NCBI GenBank assembly: GCA_947630755.1
Contig: CANRIU010000010.1
Coordinates: 1 to 59,378, forward strand
Length of the DNA stretch: 59,378 bases
Direction: 5' to 3'
From: an uncultured Oscillospiraceae bacterium
GTDB taxonomy: Bacteria; Bacillota; Clostridia; Oscillospirales; Oscillospiraceae
Shown here: piece after piece, positions 1 to 7,435 of the stretch
How positions within the stretch are numbered: position 1 is the stretch's first letter
Layout: every line of letters begins with the position of its first letter
Program-made: the position numbers and the translations under genes
The notes under the pieces: model-generated
Database searches by the model: none
What the model was told of the DNA's origin: nothing
The model's input: only the letters and a program-made list of their open reading frames with translations

Positions 1-77
<77 letters not shown>

Positions 78-83
78 TCAAGA

Positions 84-160
84 TGGTGGGAGTAACAGGG
101 CTCGAACCTGTGACCTCATGCTTGTAAGGCATGCGCTCTGACCGGCTGAGCTATACTCCC
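84..160 (-). tRNA. tRNA-Val (TAC)
   Basis: Minus-strand cloverleaf with acceptor GGGAGTA at 154-160, anticodon stem CATGC/GCATG around loop CTTACAA (anticodon TAC), T-arm GGTTCGAGCC and an encoded CCA at 84-86. It lies 6 bases upstream of tRNA-Asp in transcription order and is the promoter-proximal gene of the pair. Confidence 0.96.
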
Positions 161-183
161 CTCGGGCCGTAACGGCAAGAGCT

Positions 184-212
184 ATTATACTAATCTGTTC
201 CCGATTTGTCAA
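184..212 (-). promoter_or_regulatory. Sigma-A promoter of the tRNA operon
   Basis: On the minus strand a perfect -35 TTGACA (207-212) and perfect -10 TATAAT (184-189) are separated by 17 bases. The position, about 24 bases before tRNA-Val, fits a strong stable-RNA promoter. Confidence 0.9.
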
Positions 213-229
213 CAACTTTTTTTATTTTT

Positions 230-258
230 TTGAAAAACATCTCCTTGCTGAATAAAAG
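230..258 (+). promoter_or_regulatory. Possible promoter of the SLH protein gene
   Basis: TTGAAA (230-235), 17 bases, then TAAAAG (253-258). The -10 is weak, but it is the best-spaced pair before the start at 309. It is divergent from the tRNA promoter. Confidence 0.4.
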
Positions 259-308
259 CCCTCCGCCGCGCCAAAATAATCCCATCCTGAATTGGAGGAA
301 GAAAATAC

Positions 309-1277
309 ATGAAAAAACGCTCAAGGAAAGCTCATTTTCTTATGTCGGCTCTCATCGCCGCGCTTCTCACCTGCTCTGCTGCCATGCCCGCGCTGGCGGC
401 GCCCCAGGCATCGGTATCCTTAAACTCCGCCCCCGTGGCGGAGAACATGGAGCTTGACACCTACCGCAGGGTCCCGGTCTCCGGAACCTTCAGATGCGTT
501 GACCCGGAGGGGGACAGCGTGACCTACGCCGTTGTGAAGGACCCCGTCAAGGGCGCCGTCACCGTGGAGGGCGACACCTTTGTCTACACCCCAGGCGACG
601 GGAAAAAGGGCCGGGACAGCTTCACCTACGTCGCTACAGACACCGCGGGCAATGTGTCTAACGCCGCGACAGTTACCGTGAACATCAAAAAGCAGCGCAC
701 CGAGGTCACCTACTCAGACCTCACCGACTCCCCCGTCGCCTACGCCGCCGCCGTTATGGCGGAGCGGGGCATATTTGTGGGCGAGTGCGTCGGCGGGTCG
801 TACCTCTTCCGCCCGGAGGAGACGGTGACGCGCGGTGAGTTTCTGGTGATGTGCATGAAGCTCACGGGAGCGCCGTTGCTGGAGGACGTGACGAGGACGG
901 GCTTTTATGACGACGGGGAGATCCCCCTCTGGCAAAAGCCCTATATCACCACGGCCCTGATGGACGACGTTATACACGGCAGCGCCAACGCCGACGGGCA
1001 TATCGTCTTTGACCCGTCCTCCCCCGTCACCTACGCAGAGGCATGGGTCATGCTGTCAAACTGTCTTGAGATAACCGATGTCGCCGCCAGAGAGACCTCT
1101 GCTCCGGCTTGGGCGGCCCAGGCGGAGGCAAATCTCAGCTCCTGCGGGATAATCCCCGCGGCCTCCGGCGTCTCCGCCCTCACCCTCACCCGGGCGGACG
1201 CGGCGAAGCTGCTCCTTGGCGGGGCGGAGCTTCTTGACCGCAGGGGTGGCGACACGCTGCTGGGCTGGGCAAAATAA
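309..1277 (+). CDS. Secreted Ig-like / SLH domain protein
   Basis: A 322-residue exported protein of unknown partner. A classical signal peptide covers residues 1-30, with cleavage likely after PALAA. Residues about 40-127 form a bacterial Ig-like fold of the Big_9/cadherin-like kind, seen in the DPEGDSVTYAV and SFTYVATDTAGNVSN motifs. From about residue 133 onward are SLH-type repeats (YSDLTDSPVAYAAAVMAERG, TRGEFLVMCMKL), which normally bind pyruvylated secondary cell-wall polymer and hold proteins on the surface of Gram-positive cells. The start is preceded by TTGGAGGAAG. It stands alone between the tRNA promoter and a terminator. The later SLH repeats are degenerate, so anchoring is likely but not certain. 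No enzymatic domain is visible. Confidence 0.8.
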   Translation: MKKRSRKAHFLMSALIAALLTCSAAMPALAAPQASVSLNSAPVAENMELDTYRRVPVSGTFRCVDPEGDSVTYAVVKDPVKGAVTVEGDTFVYTPGDGKKGRDSFTYVATDTAGNVSNAATVTVNIKKQRTEVTYSDLTDSPVAYAAAVMAERGIFVGECVGGSYLFRPEETVTRGEFLVMCMKLTGAPLLEDVTRTGFYDDGEIPLWQKPYITTALMDDVIHGSANADGHIVFDPSSPVTYAEAWVMLSNCLEITDVAARETSAPAWAAQAEANLSSCGIIPAASGVSALTLTRADAAKLLLGGAELLDRRGGDTLLGWAK

Positions 1278-1301
1278 AATCAAAATAATATACTGTATGC
1301 T

Positions 1302-1338
1302 TTCCCCGGCGGATCCACCTCCCCGGGGAATTTTTTTT
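1302..1338 (+). terminator. Rho-independent terminator after the SLH gene
   Basis: TTCCCCGG (1302-1309) pairs with CCGGGGAA (1323-1330), followed directly by eight T. It lies 25 bases after the SLH stop and just upstream of the next promoter. Confidence 0.8.
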
Positions 1339-1347
1339 GAAAATGTC

Positions 1348-1376
1348 TTGACACCGTGGGATTTGTATGGTATCAT
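1348..1376 (+). promoter_or_regulatory. Promoter of the GntR-ABC operon
   Basis: TTGACA (1348-1353), a 17-base spacer and TATCAT (1371-1376). The start point would fall at about 1383, immediately next to the palindrome at 1384-1409. Confidence 0.85.
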
Positions 1377-1383
1377 TCTCTTA

Positions 1384-1409
1384 TAGTTAGTTACTCAAGT
1401 AACTAACTA
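1384..1409 (+). promoter_or_regulatory. Palindromic operator, probably for the GntR regulator
   Basis: A perfect inverted repeat with 12-base arms, TAGTTAGTTACT and AGTAACTAACTA, around a 2-base centre. It starts at the predicted transcription start and ends 29 bases before the regulator's start codon. YtrA-subfamily GntR proteins bind long palindromes at their own promoters, so autorepression is the natural reading. Confidence 0.8.
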
Positions 1410-1438
1410 ACAAACATAGATGAGAGGAGGCGGCGGTA

Positions 1439-1816
1439 TTGAATGTGGACCCCGGCGCGGAAAAGCCCATATTCATTCAAATCGCGGAGCAGATAGAGGA
1501 CTCCATTTTCACGGGCATCTTCCCCGAGGAGACCCAGATACCCTCCACAAACGAGGTCTCCGCGCTTTTGAACATCAATCCCCACACCGTGCTCAAGGGT
1601 ATGAATATGCTTGTGGACGAGGGGATCATATACAAAAGGCGCGGGCTTGGGATGTTCGTAAGGGAGGGCGCGGTCAAGGCGATCCGGGCGAAGAGGCAGG
1701 AGCAGTTTTACGCGCAGTATGTTGCGCCGCTGATCAGCGAGGCGAAAAAGCTGGAAATGTCAAAGCAGAGCGTATTGGCTCTCATAGAAAGGGGTTTTGA
1801 CGGTGGGAACGATTGA
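1439..1816 (+). CDS. GntR-family regulator, YtrA subfamily
   Basis: A 125-residue transcriptional regulator. Residues about 10-75 carry the GntR winged helix (PIFIQIAEQIEDSI, then IPSTNEVSALLNINPHTVLKG). The C-terminal part is only about 50 residues, too short for a FadR or UTRA effector domain. This matches the short YtrA type, which regulates ABC transporter operons. The start is TTG at 1439, with GAGGAGG 8 bases upstream; a GTG at 1445 is a less likely alternative. It is the first gene of a three-gene operon and its end overlaps the ATPase start by 14 bases. The 26-base palindrome just upstream is the probable autoregulatory operator. The inducing signal is unknown; cell-envelope-active compounds induce the B. 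subtilis relative. Confidence 0.88.
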   Translation: MNVDPGAEKPIFIQIAEQIEDSIFTGIFPEETQIPSTNEVSALLNINPHTVLKGMNMLVDEGIIYKRRGLGMFVREGAVKAIRAKRQEQFYAQYVAPLISEAKKLEMSKQSVLALIERGFDGGND

Positions 1817-2663
1817 AATAAAGAATGTGAGCAAGAGATATAAGGATGTCACTGCCCTTGACGGCGTGACTCTCACCTTTGAGTCCGGGAAGATCTACGG
1901 GCTTCTGGGGAGAAACGGCGCGGGAAAATCCACGCTCATAAACATAATCGCCAACAGGATCTTTGCCGACAGCGGCGAGGTGCTGATTGACGGCATCCCC
2001 GCGTCGGAGAACATCGATGTCCGAAACAGGCTTTTCTGCATGAGCGAGGCGGACCTCTATGACAGGGACCTCAAGGTTATGGAGCACTTTAAGTGGACAT
2101 CCAGGTTTTATGAGAGCTTCGACATGGATAAGGCGCTGGAGCTGGCGGAGGTATATCACCTCGACACGGGCAAACGCTTTGCGGCACTGTCGAAGGGCTA
2201 CCAGTCCATCTTCAAGCTGATCGTCGCCCTGTCCCTGGATGTGCCCTACGTCATTTTTGACGAGCCGGTGCTGGGTCTCGACGCCAACCACAGGGAGCTC
2301 TTTTACAGCCAGCTTTTGAAGGAGTTTGAGGACGGCGGGCACACATATATAATCGCCACCCACATCATTGAGGAGGTTGCCGGGATAGTCGAGGATGTGG
2401 TATTCATCGACAAGGGCAGGGTCAGGCTCAACAGCAGCGTGGAGGAGCTTTTGCAAAAATCCTTCTGCGTCTCCGGCCCGGCGGCTGAGGTGGAAAGATA
2501 CTGCCTCGGAAAAAATGTCATCGGCTGCGACGTGCTGGGCGGCATGAAAATCGCCTGTATAATGGGTGAAAGGTCTCCCCTGCCGGAGGGCGGCGCCCTT
2601 CAGATAAGCCCCTTGACACTTCAAAAGCTGTTTGTAAAGCTTACCGACGAAAGGAGTGAGTGA
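1803..2663 (+). CDS. ABC transporter ATP-binding protein (YtrB-like)
   Basis: A cytoplasmic ATPase subunit of about 286 residues. Visible motifs are Walker A GLLGRNGAGKST near residue 36, a degenerate signature LSKGYQ near 135, Walker B YVIFDEP near 152 with the D-loop GLD, and the switch histidine in ATHII. The signature has LSKGY in place of LSGGQ, as is common in the YtrB/antimicrobial-peptide exporter group. GTG at 1803 is preferred over TTG at 1797 because AAAGGGG sits 8 bases before the GTG. It overlaps the end of the regulator gene and is followed one base after its stop by a membrane protein, its likely permease. The substrate cannot be told from sequence. Confidence 0.87.
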   Translation: MGTIEIKNVSKRYKDVTALDGVTLTFESGKIYGLLGRNGAGKSTLINIIANRIFADSGEVLIDGIPASENIDVRNRLFCMSEADLYDRDLKVMEHFKWTSRFYESFDMDKALELAEVYHLDTGKRFAALSKGYQSIFKLIVALSLDVPYVIFDEPVLGLDANHRELFYSQLLKEFEDGGHTYIIATHIIEEVAGIVEDVVFIDKGRVRLNSSVEELLQKSFCVSGPAAEVERYCLGKNVIGCDVLGGMKIACIMGERSPLPEGGALQISPLTLQKLFVKLTDERSE

Positions 2664-2664
2664 A

Positions 2665-3381
2665 ATGGCGAGACTGAAAAGCGCCGTTTTATACAATCTG
2701 TCCACCAAATTAAAGGCCGTGGGCATCTTCTACATCATCCAATATTCCGTTTTCTCCCTTATCTGCGTAATAATCGCCCTTTGCACCGAGGTCAGCTCCA
2801 TAAGGAGCAACACCCCCGAGGTGAGCACCGCCGTCTTCATAAGCATAATGAGCGTACTGAGCTTCAAGGCAGATTTCAAGGCGCTTTTGCAAAACGGCTA
2901 CACGAGAAGGTATATTTTTCTCTCCACAGAGCTGATGTTCGCGGCGCTCGCGTTGCTTATGGCGGTCATTGACACGGCCATCGGGTTGGTCCTGCGCCTC
3001 ATATTCCCCGGCTACTTCACATTCTTCAGCTTTTTGTACGGCGGCGGGGCCGTCCAGAGCATTTTGTGGCACGCGGTGGTGTACCTAATGTTCTGCAACA
3101 TCTTCTATCTGGCGGTTCTCATCCAAAACAAGGTCGGCAAAATGACCTCCCTGCTCATCGGAGTGGGGCTCGTGGGAGGGCTTCTTGTTATCGCGGCTCT
3201 TTTCCGTTATGTGCTCCCGGCGCAGTTTGTCGGCGGCGCGGTGAGGTTCGCCCTCAGGGCCATGGGCTTCATGGGGGACGGGACAAAGGTGCTGCTCTTC
3301 CCCATACTCACATTCCTGGGCGCCGGGGCAGTTCTGGGGAGCCTCTCCTTCGCCATGATCCGCCGTGCGGAGCTGCGGTGA
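2665..3381 (+). CDS. ABC-2-type membrane permease subunit
   Basis: A hydrophobic protein of 238 residues with about six predicted membrane segments, for example around FYIIQYSVFSLICVIIALC, LMFAALALLMAVIDTAIGLVL, SLLIGVGLVGGLLVIAALF and the last hydrophobic stretch before the C-terminus. It has no recognised catalytic motif. ATG at 2665 is chosen because AAGGAG lies 8 bases before it and it begins one base after the ATPase stop; a GTG at 2656 would overlap that gene. By position it is the membrane partner of the upstream ATPase under YtrA-type control. Sequence similarity to named permeases is not obvious by eye, so the ABC-2 label rests mainly on context. Confidence 0.75.
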   Translation: MARLKSAVLYNLSTKLKAVGIFYIIQYSVFSLICVIIALCTEVSSIRSNTPEVSTAVFISIMSVLSFKADFKALLQNGYTRRYIFLSTELMFAALALLMAVIDTAIGLVLRLIFPGYFTFFSFLYGGGAVQSILWHAVVYLMFCNIFYLAVLIQNKVGKMTSLLIGVGLVGGLLVIAALFRYVLPAQFVGGAVRFALRAMGFMGDGTKVLLFPILTFLGAGAVLGSLSFAMIRRAELR

Positions 3382-3420
3382 AGGCTAACCCCCGCAGAGG
3401 TCCTCCACAAATAAACAGGC

Positions 3421-3508
3421 TGTTTCACATTATTTGCAGGGACATGCGCCCTGCAAATAATCCGCACGTTCCCCCTTGTCGGAAAAGCCCTTCGGGCTTT
3501 TTCGACAG
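3421..3508 (-). repeat. Structured dispersed element, copy A
   Basis: Read on the minus strand: a GTCGAAAAAGCCC hairpin (3478-3508), then the 17-base motif CAAGGGGGAACGTGCGG (3462-3478), then a perfect 13-bp stem, 3449-3461 pairing with 3429-3441. The motif is identical in copy B at 30178-30194 and nearly identical in copy C at 58109-58126. Stem sequences differ in all three. It lies downstream of rpmE on the same strand. Confidence 0.75.
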
Positions 3509-3509
3509 T

Positions 3510-3543
3510 AAAAGAGCGGAAGCTTTCGCTTCCGCTCTTTTGT
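3510..3543. terminator. Bidirectional terminator between the ABC operon and rpmE
   Basis: A perfect 14-bp stem AAAAGAGCGGAAGC/GCTTCCGCTCTTTT (3510-3523 with 3528-3541) has A/T runs on both sides, so it can end both the plus-strand ABC operon and minus-strand rpmE. Confidence 0.85.
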
Positions 3544-3581
3544 TCGCATATTTGGCGCGCCCCGCTGGCACGTCCCGGCGA

Positions 3582-3782
3582 TTACTTAAGTCCGAACTTT
3601 TTGTTGAACTTATCAACGCGGCCGCTGGTGTCAACCAGCTTCTGCTTGCCGGTATAGAAAGGGTGACACTTGGAGCAGATTTCGACCTTAATATCACTCT
3701 TAGTACTTCCGGTCTCGATGACCTCACCGCAGGCGCACCTGATGGTGGTCTGGTTGTACTTGGGATGGATGCCCTCCTTCAT
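3582..3782 (-). CDS. rpmE: 50S ribosomal protein L31, zinc-binding form
   Basis: A 66-residue ribosomal protein starting [10 protein letters not shown], the usual L31 N-terminus. Four cysteines, C16 and C18 (CAC) with C36 and C39 (CSKC), make the zinc-binding C+ version; the zinc-free paralogue is not in the window. The longer upstream frame is ignored because AGAGGTG sits 7 bases before this ATG. The C-terminal [12 protein letters not shown] is typical of the family. It is transcribed alone from its own promoter, downstream of addA, and ends before a bidirectional terminator and the structured element copy A. Confidence 0.97.
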   Translation of the reverse strand: MKEGIHPKYNQTTIRCACGEVIETGSTKSDIKVEICSKCHPFYTGKQKLVDTSGRVDKFNKKFGLK

Positions 3783-3829
3783 TGCGTTCACCTCTTTCAA
3801 ATTTACTTTTTGCTTTTCACGCAAAGGCT

Positions 3830-3858
3830 ATTCTACCATGGGTTTTTGATGTTGTCAA
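3830..3858 (-). promoter_or_regulatory. Promoter of rpmE
   Basis: Minus-strand TTGACA (3853-3858), 17 bases, TAGAAT (3830-3835). It lies between addA and rpmE, giving L31 its own transcript. Confidence 0.85.
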
Positions 3859-3889
3859 CAATTTTTTTAGATTTTTATTTAGGCTCAGT

Positions 3890-6800
3890 TTATACTTCCA
3901 CGCTGAGCCCCGCGGTGAGGAATGAGAGTATCCTTCGCTTCACGGGCTTTCCCAGCACGCGCTCCATGGCGTAGGCGTAGGCCTCCACCTGCCCTGAGTA
4001 GATCCGGGCGCGCTCAGCCAGCGTATCGGCGCTGACGTGGTCGGTTTTGAAATCTATCACCGTCAGGCCGTCCTCGTCCTCCACGCAGCAGTCCACCACC
4101 CCCTGAAGCAGCACCTTCTCCCCCGGCGCAAACCCGGGTATGTCCGCGGAGTCGGCGAGGATGGAGAATTTAAGCTCCCGGCGGAGGACATGGGCATCAA
4201 GTATAAGCCTTCCCGTCGGCGTGGCAAAAAACCGCGAGATCACCTTCGGGTCCACCGCCCCGGCGTCCGCGTCGGATATGTATCCCCCGGCTCTCAGGCG
4301 TTCTATCTCCTCCGCCGCGCCCTCAGGCGTCATGACTCTGGAGTAGTCGGCGTACTGCATCACAAGGTGCGCCGCCGTGCCCCTCTGGGCGGGTGTGAGG
4401 TTCCTGCCGCCCGTCATAAAGCCCGGACGCTCCGGTGCGCCGCGCCTGGCGAAGGAGCTCTCCCTGACAACGGCCTCCGCCTCCTCCTGGGCCTCTCTTG
4501 TGCGGAAGGTCCCCTTGAGCTCCGTCGCCGTGACCTTTGATGGCATGGCCGCGGCGTCCATGTGGGGATAGACATACTCAAGCCTCTCCCGAAGCTCCTC
4601 CGAAACCCCGGTCTCCGCTTCAGACACGGCATCCCGGACCTCCGGCGCCGTCTCTTTCCCGGCAAGCTCGGTTATAAGGCGCACATCCCATATGTCCCCC
4701 TCGGTTTTACAGGGCACGACGGCCCTTCCAAAGCGTATCGGGCCGCTCTCCGGCCTTTGCAGGGCGGGGATGAGTATCCACTCCGCCATGGTGAGCTTTG
4801 ATTGCAGCACCTCCGCCGGGGCGGGCAGGGGCACGCCCATGAGCTTTGAAATGTCCGCTTCCGCGTCGGCGTGGGAGGTGAGTATTATAAGCTTCTCCCG
4901 GGGCCTTGTCATGGCGACGTAGAGCACCCGCATCTCCTCGCTCAAAAGCTCCTCCTGAAGCCTTATGGCTATGGCCCTTCTGGCGGCGGTGTAATACTCG
5001 ATCCCCCGGACGGTGTCTGTGAGCTTCGGCCCCGCGCCGAGCTTGGGGTGTATAAGCAGGCGTGACCGTGTGTCCTCGGTGTTGAAGCGCTTTGTGAGCC
5101 CCGCAAGTATAACTATCGGGAATTCAAGGCCCTTTGACTTGTGGACGCTCATTATCGTGACGGCGTTCTCCGTGCGTGAGCGTCCCTGCTCGGGGCTTCG
5201 GCCGCTCTCCTTCATGCCCCGTATCCATGTGAGGAACCCGAAAAGTCCCCTGTACCCCGCCCCCTCGCAGCTTTTGGCGAGCTCCAGAAGCTCCATCAGG
5301 TGCTCCCGCCGCCGCTCCCCGTCGGGCATGGCGGATACAAGGGCAAAAAGCCGGGTTTTTGAGTAGACATGCCACAAAAGCTCATCCGCCGTCATGTCCG
5401 GTGCCGCGGCGCGAAGCTCCGCAAGCTGCCTTAGAAAACCGGCGCACTTTTCATTCCCTTCCGCCGCGGCGTTCAGCGCCTGCCAGAAGTCCCCGTCCCT
5501 GTCGCAGGTGCGTATCATGCCAAGCTCGTCTCCCGAGAAGCCGTATATCGGGCTTCTCAGCACGCAGATGAGCGGAATGTCCTGTCTGGGGTTATCTATC
5601 ACGGACAAAAGCGACAGCGTCAGCGATACCTCGTGCTCCGCGAAAAAGTCCGAGGGCATATCCGCCACCAGCGGCACGCCCATGGCGGCAAAGACCTTCT
5701 GCCACACCTGGAGCGCCGTCCTCGGCGAGCGCATCAGCACCGCTATGTCGCCGTATGTCACTCTCCGCTCCCCGCCGGAGCCGTCGGGAAGGCGCCCGTC
5801 CCGGACAAGCTCAATGACTCGCCGGGCGGCAAATACTGCCTCCGCCTCGCTTTTGTCATTCGTCACGCCGCCGTCGGACTTTTCCGAGGCCCCCTTTAAA
5901 TCAATAACGTCCAGCTCCACCGCCGGGTCCTGAGTCTCCTGCCTCGGCACGCCGAGGCGCAGACACTCCCGGTCCGAGTATTCAAGCTCCCCCAGCCGCG
6001 GGCTCATCACGTTTCGGAACACAAAGTTCACGGCCCTGAGTATCCCCTCCCGGGAGCGGAAGTTAGCCGAGAGCACCACTCGCCTTGGCTCCCCCTCCCG
6101 GGCCTCCTCCTCGTCCCTGGAGCTTAAGTAGCGGTCAAGAAATATCGTCGGGTCCGCCAGTCTGAAGCGGTATATCGACTGCTTCACGTCGCCCACGGTG
6201 AAGATGTTCCCGCCGTTTTTGGATACCGCGTTGAAGATGGTCTCCTGTATCTCGTTCACATCCTGATACTCGTCCACCATTATCTCCCGGATGCCCCCGG
6301 CGATCTCCCGGGCGGTCCCGGTGGGCTCCCCGGTCTCCCGGTCGATGAGCATCGTAAGCGCCATATGCTCCATGTCGGAGTAGTCCAGCGCCCCTCGCCG
6401 CCTCTTGAGGTCGGCGTACTTTTTGTCAAATTCCAGCACCGTCCTCCACAGCGCCCGGAGCACCGGGGCGACGGTTTTCATATCGGATATTGCCCTCGCG
6501 GAGTCGTCCCAGAAAAGCTTGGCAATACTCTGCATCGCCTCCCGGCACTCCTTCCTCACGGCCTTTTCCTCCTCATAGCCCTTGACCCGGGCCGTGGGGA
6601 AGCTTATCTCGGACGCGGCTCTGGCCTCGTCCCAGGTCCCGCCCAGAGCCCCCTCAAATTTTCTAAGGGACAGGAGGGTAGCGGAGAAGCTGGGGCCGTA
6701 GCTTTTATTGAGCACGGGATCGTCCCGGGCCTGCCTTTCAAGAAGCTCCATGCGCTGCTCCCAGTACCTCGCGGCCTCCAGGGCGCGGTCCATTATGACC

Positions 6801-7435
6801 CGCCCCCAGACGGTGGCGCCAAGGTCCGTGACGCCCTCCAGCTCCATCGCCCGCATCTGCTCCCCGGCCCATTTCTCCGGGTCCGGGTGGCTCATGAGCT
6901 TTGTGTGGGTGTCATATATTACCCGCTCGAGGGCGAGGTCGTCCCGCCCCGCGCCGAGGGTGTCCGCCAGCGCGTAAAAGTCCGGGTCGCCGGAGTCATA
7001 GAGCTCATCCAGCAGGTCCCGCAGGGCCTCCCTTTTGAGGATCTCCGTCTCCTGGTCGTCAGCCACGCGAAAATCCGGCGGGAGACGGAGCTTGTGGGCG
7101 TTGGCGCGTATCACCGAGGAGCAGAAGCTGTGTATCGTTCCGATCTTCGCCCTGCCCGCCGCCGCGGCCTCCCGGCGGAGCTTCACATTTCCGGGGTCCT
7201 CCGCTATGCGCTCAAAAATCGCGTCCAGTATCTTCGTTCTCAGCTCCGCAGCAGCGGCGTTGGTGTAGGTGATTATTAGAAATTCCTCTATCCCCGCGCC
7301 GTCGTCAAGCTTGCGCAGGAGCCTTTCCACCAGCACCTTCGTCTTGCCGCTCCCGGCAGCGGCGGAGACAAGCAGTCTCCCCCCGTCGCTCTCGACGGCC
7401 CTCTGCTGCTCCGGCGTCAGTTTGACCTTTCCCAT
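3890..7435 (-). CDS. addA: ATP-dependent helicase/nuclease subunit A (AddA)
   Basis: This 1181-residue protein is the helicase-nuclease half of the AddAB double-strand-break resection enzyme, the Firmicutes counterpart of RecBCD. It has an N-terminal UvrD-type helicase with Walker A AAAGSGKTKVL near residue 27, motif II DEYQDVNE near 390, TVGDVKQSIYRFR, and motif VI VAMTRPREKL near 850. The C-terminal RecB-type nuclease shows GVVDCCVEDED and VIDFKTD near residue 1130, with the metal-binding aspartates and catalytic lysine present. Length is normal for the family. The start ATG lies inside the last codons of addB (19-base overlap) with AGGAGAGGA just before it, so the two subunits are translationally coupled. 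Confidence 0.96.
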   Translation of the reverse strand: MGKVKLTPEQQRAVESDGGRLLVSAAAGSGKTKVLVERLLRKLDDGAGIEEFLIITYTNAAAAELRTKILDAIFERIAEDPGNVKLRREAAAAGRAKIGTIHSFCSSVIRANAHKLRLPPDFRVADDQETEILKREALRDLLDELYDSGDPDFYALADTLGAGRDDLALERVIYDTHTKLMSHPDPEKWAGEQMRAMELEGVTDLGATVWGRVIMDRALEAARYWEQRMELLERQARDDPVLNKSYGPSFSATLLSLRKFEGALGGTWDEARAASEISFPTARVKGYEEEKAVRKECREAMQSIAKLFWDDSARAISDMKTVAPVLRALWRTVLEFDKKYADLKRRRGALDYSDMEHMALTMLIDRETGEPTGTAREIAGGIREIMVDEYQDVNEIQETIFNAVSKNGGNIFTVGDVKQSIYRFRLADPTIFLDRYLSSRDEEEAREGEPRRVVLSANFRSREGILRAVNFVFRNVMSPRLGELEYSDRECLRLGVPRQETQDPAVELDVIDLKGASEKSDGGVTNDKSEAEAVFAARRVIELVRDGRLPDGSGGERRVTYGDIAVLMRSPRTALQVWQKVFAAMGVPLVADMPSDFFAEHEVSLTLSLLSVIDNPRQDIPLICVLRSPIYGFSGDELGMIRTCDRDGDFWQALNAAAEGNEKCAGFLRQLAELRAAAPDMTADELLWHVYSKTRLFALVSAMPDGERRREHLMELLELAKSCEGAGYRGLFGFLTWIRGMKESGRSPEQGRSRTENAVTIMSVHKSKGLEFPIVILAGLTKRFNTEDTRSRLLIHPKLGAGPKLTDTVRGIEYYTAARRAIAIRLQEELLSEEMRVLYVAMTRPREKLIILTSHADAEADISKLMGVPLPAPAEVLQSKLTMAEWILIPALQRPESGPIRFGRAVVPCKTEGDIWDVRLITELAGKETAPEVRDAVSEAETGVSEELRERLEYVYPHMDAAAMPSKVTATELKGTFRTREAQEEAEAVVRESSFARRGAPERPGFMTGGRNLTPAQRGTAAHLVMQYADYSRVMTPEGAAEEIERLRAGGYISDADAGAVDPKVISRFFATPTGRLILDAHVLRRELKFSILADSADIPGFAPGEKVLLQGVVDCCVEDEDGLTVIDFKTDHVSADTLAERARIYSGQVEAYAYAMERVLGKPVKRRILSFLTAGLSVEV

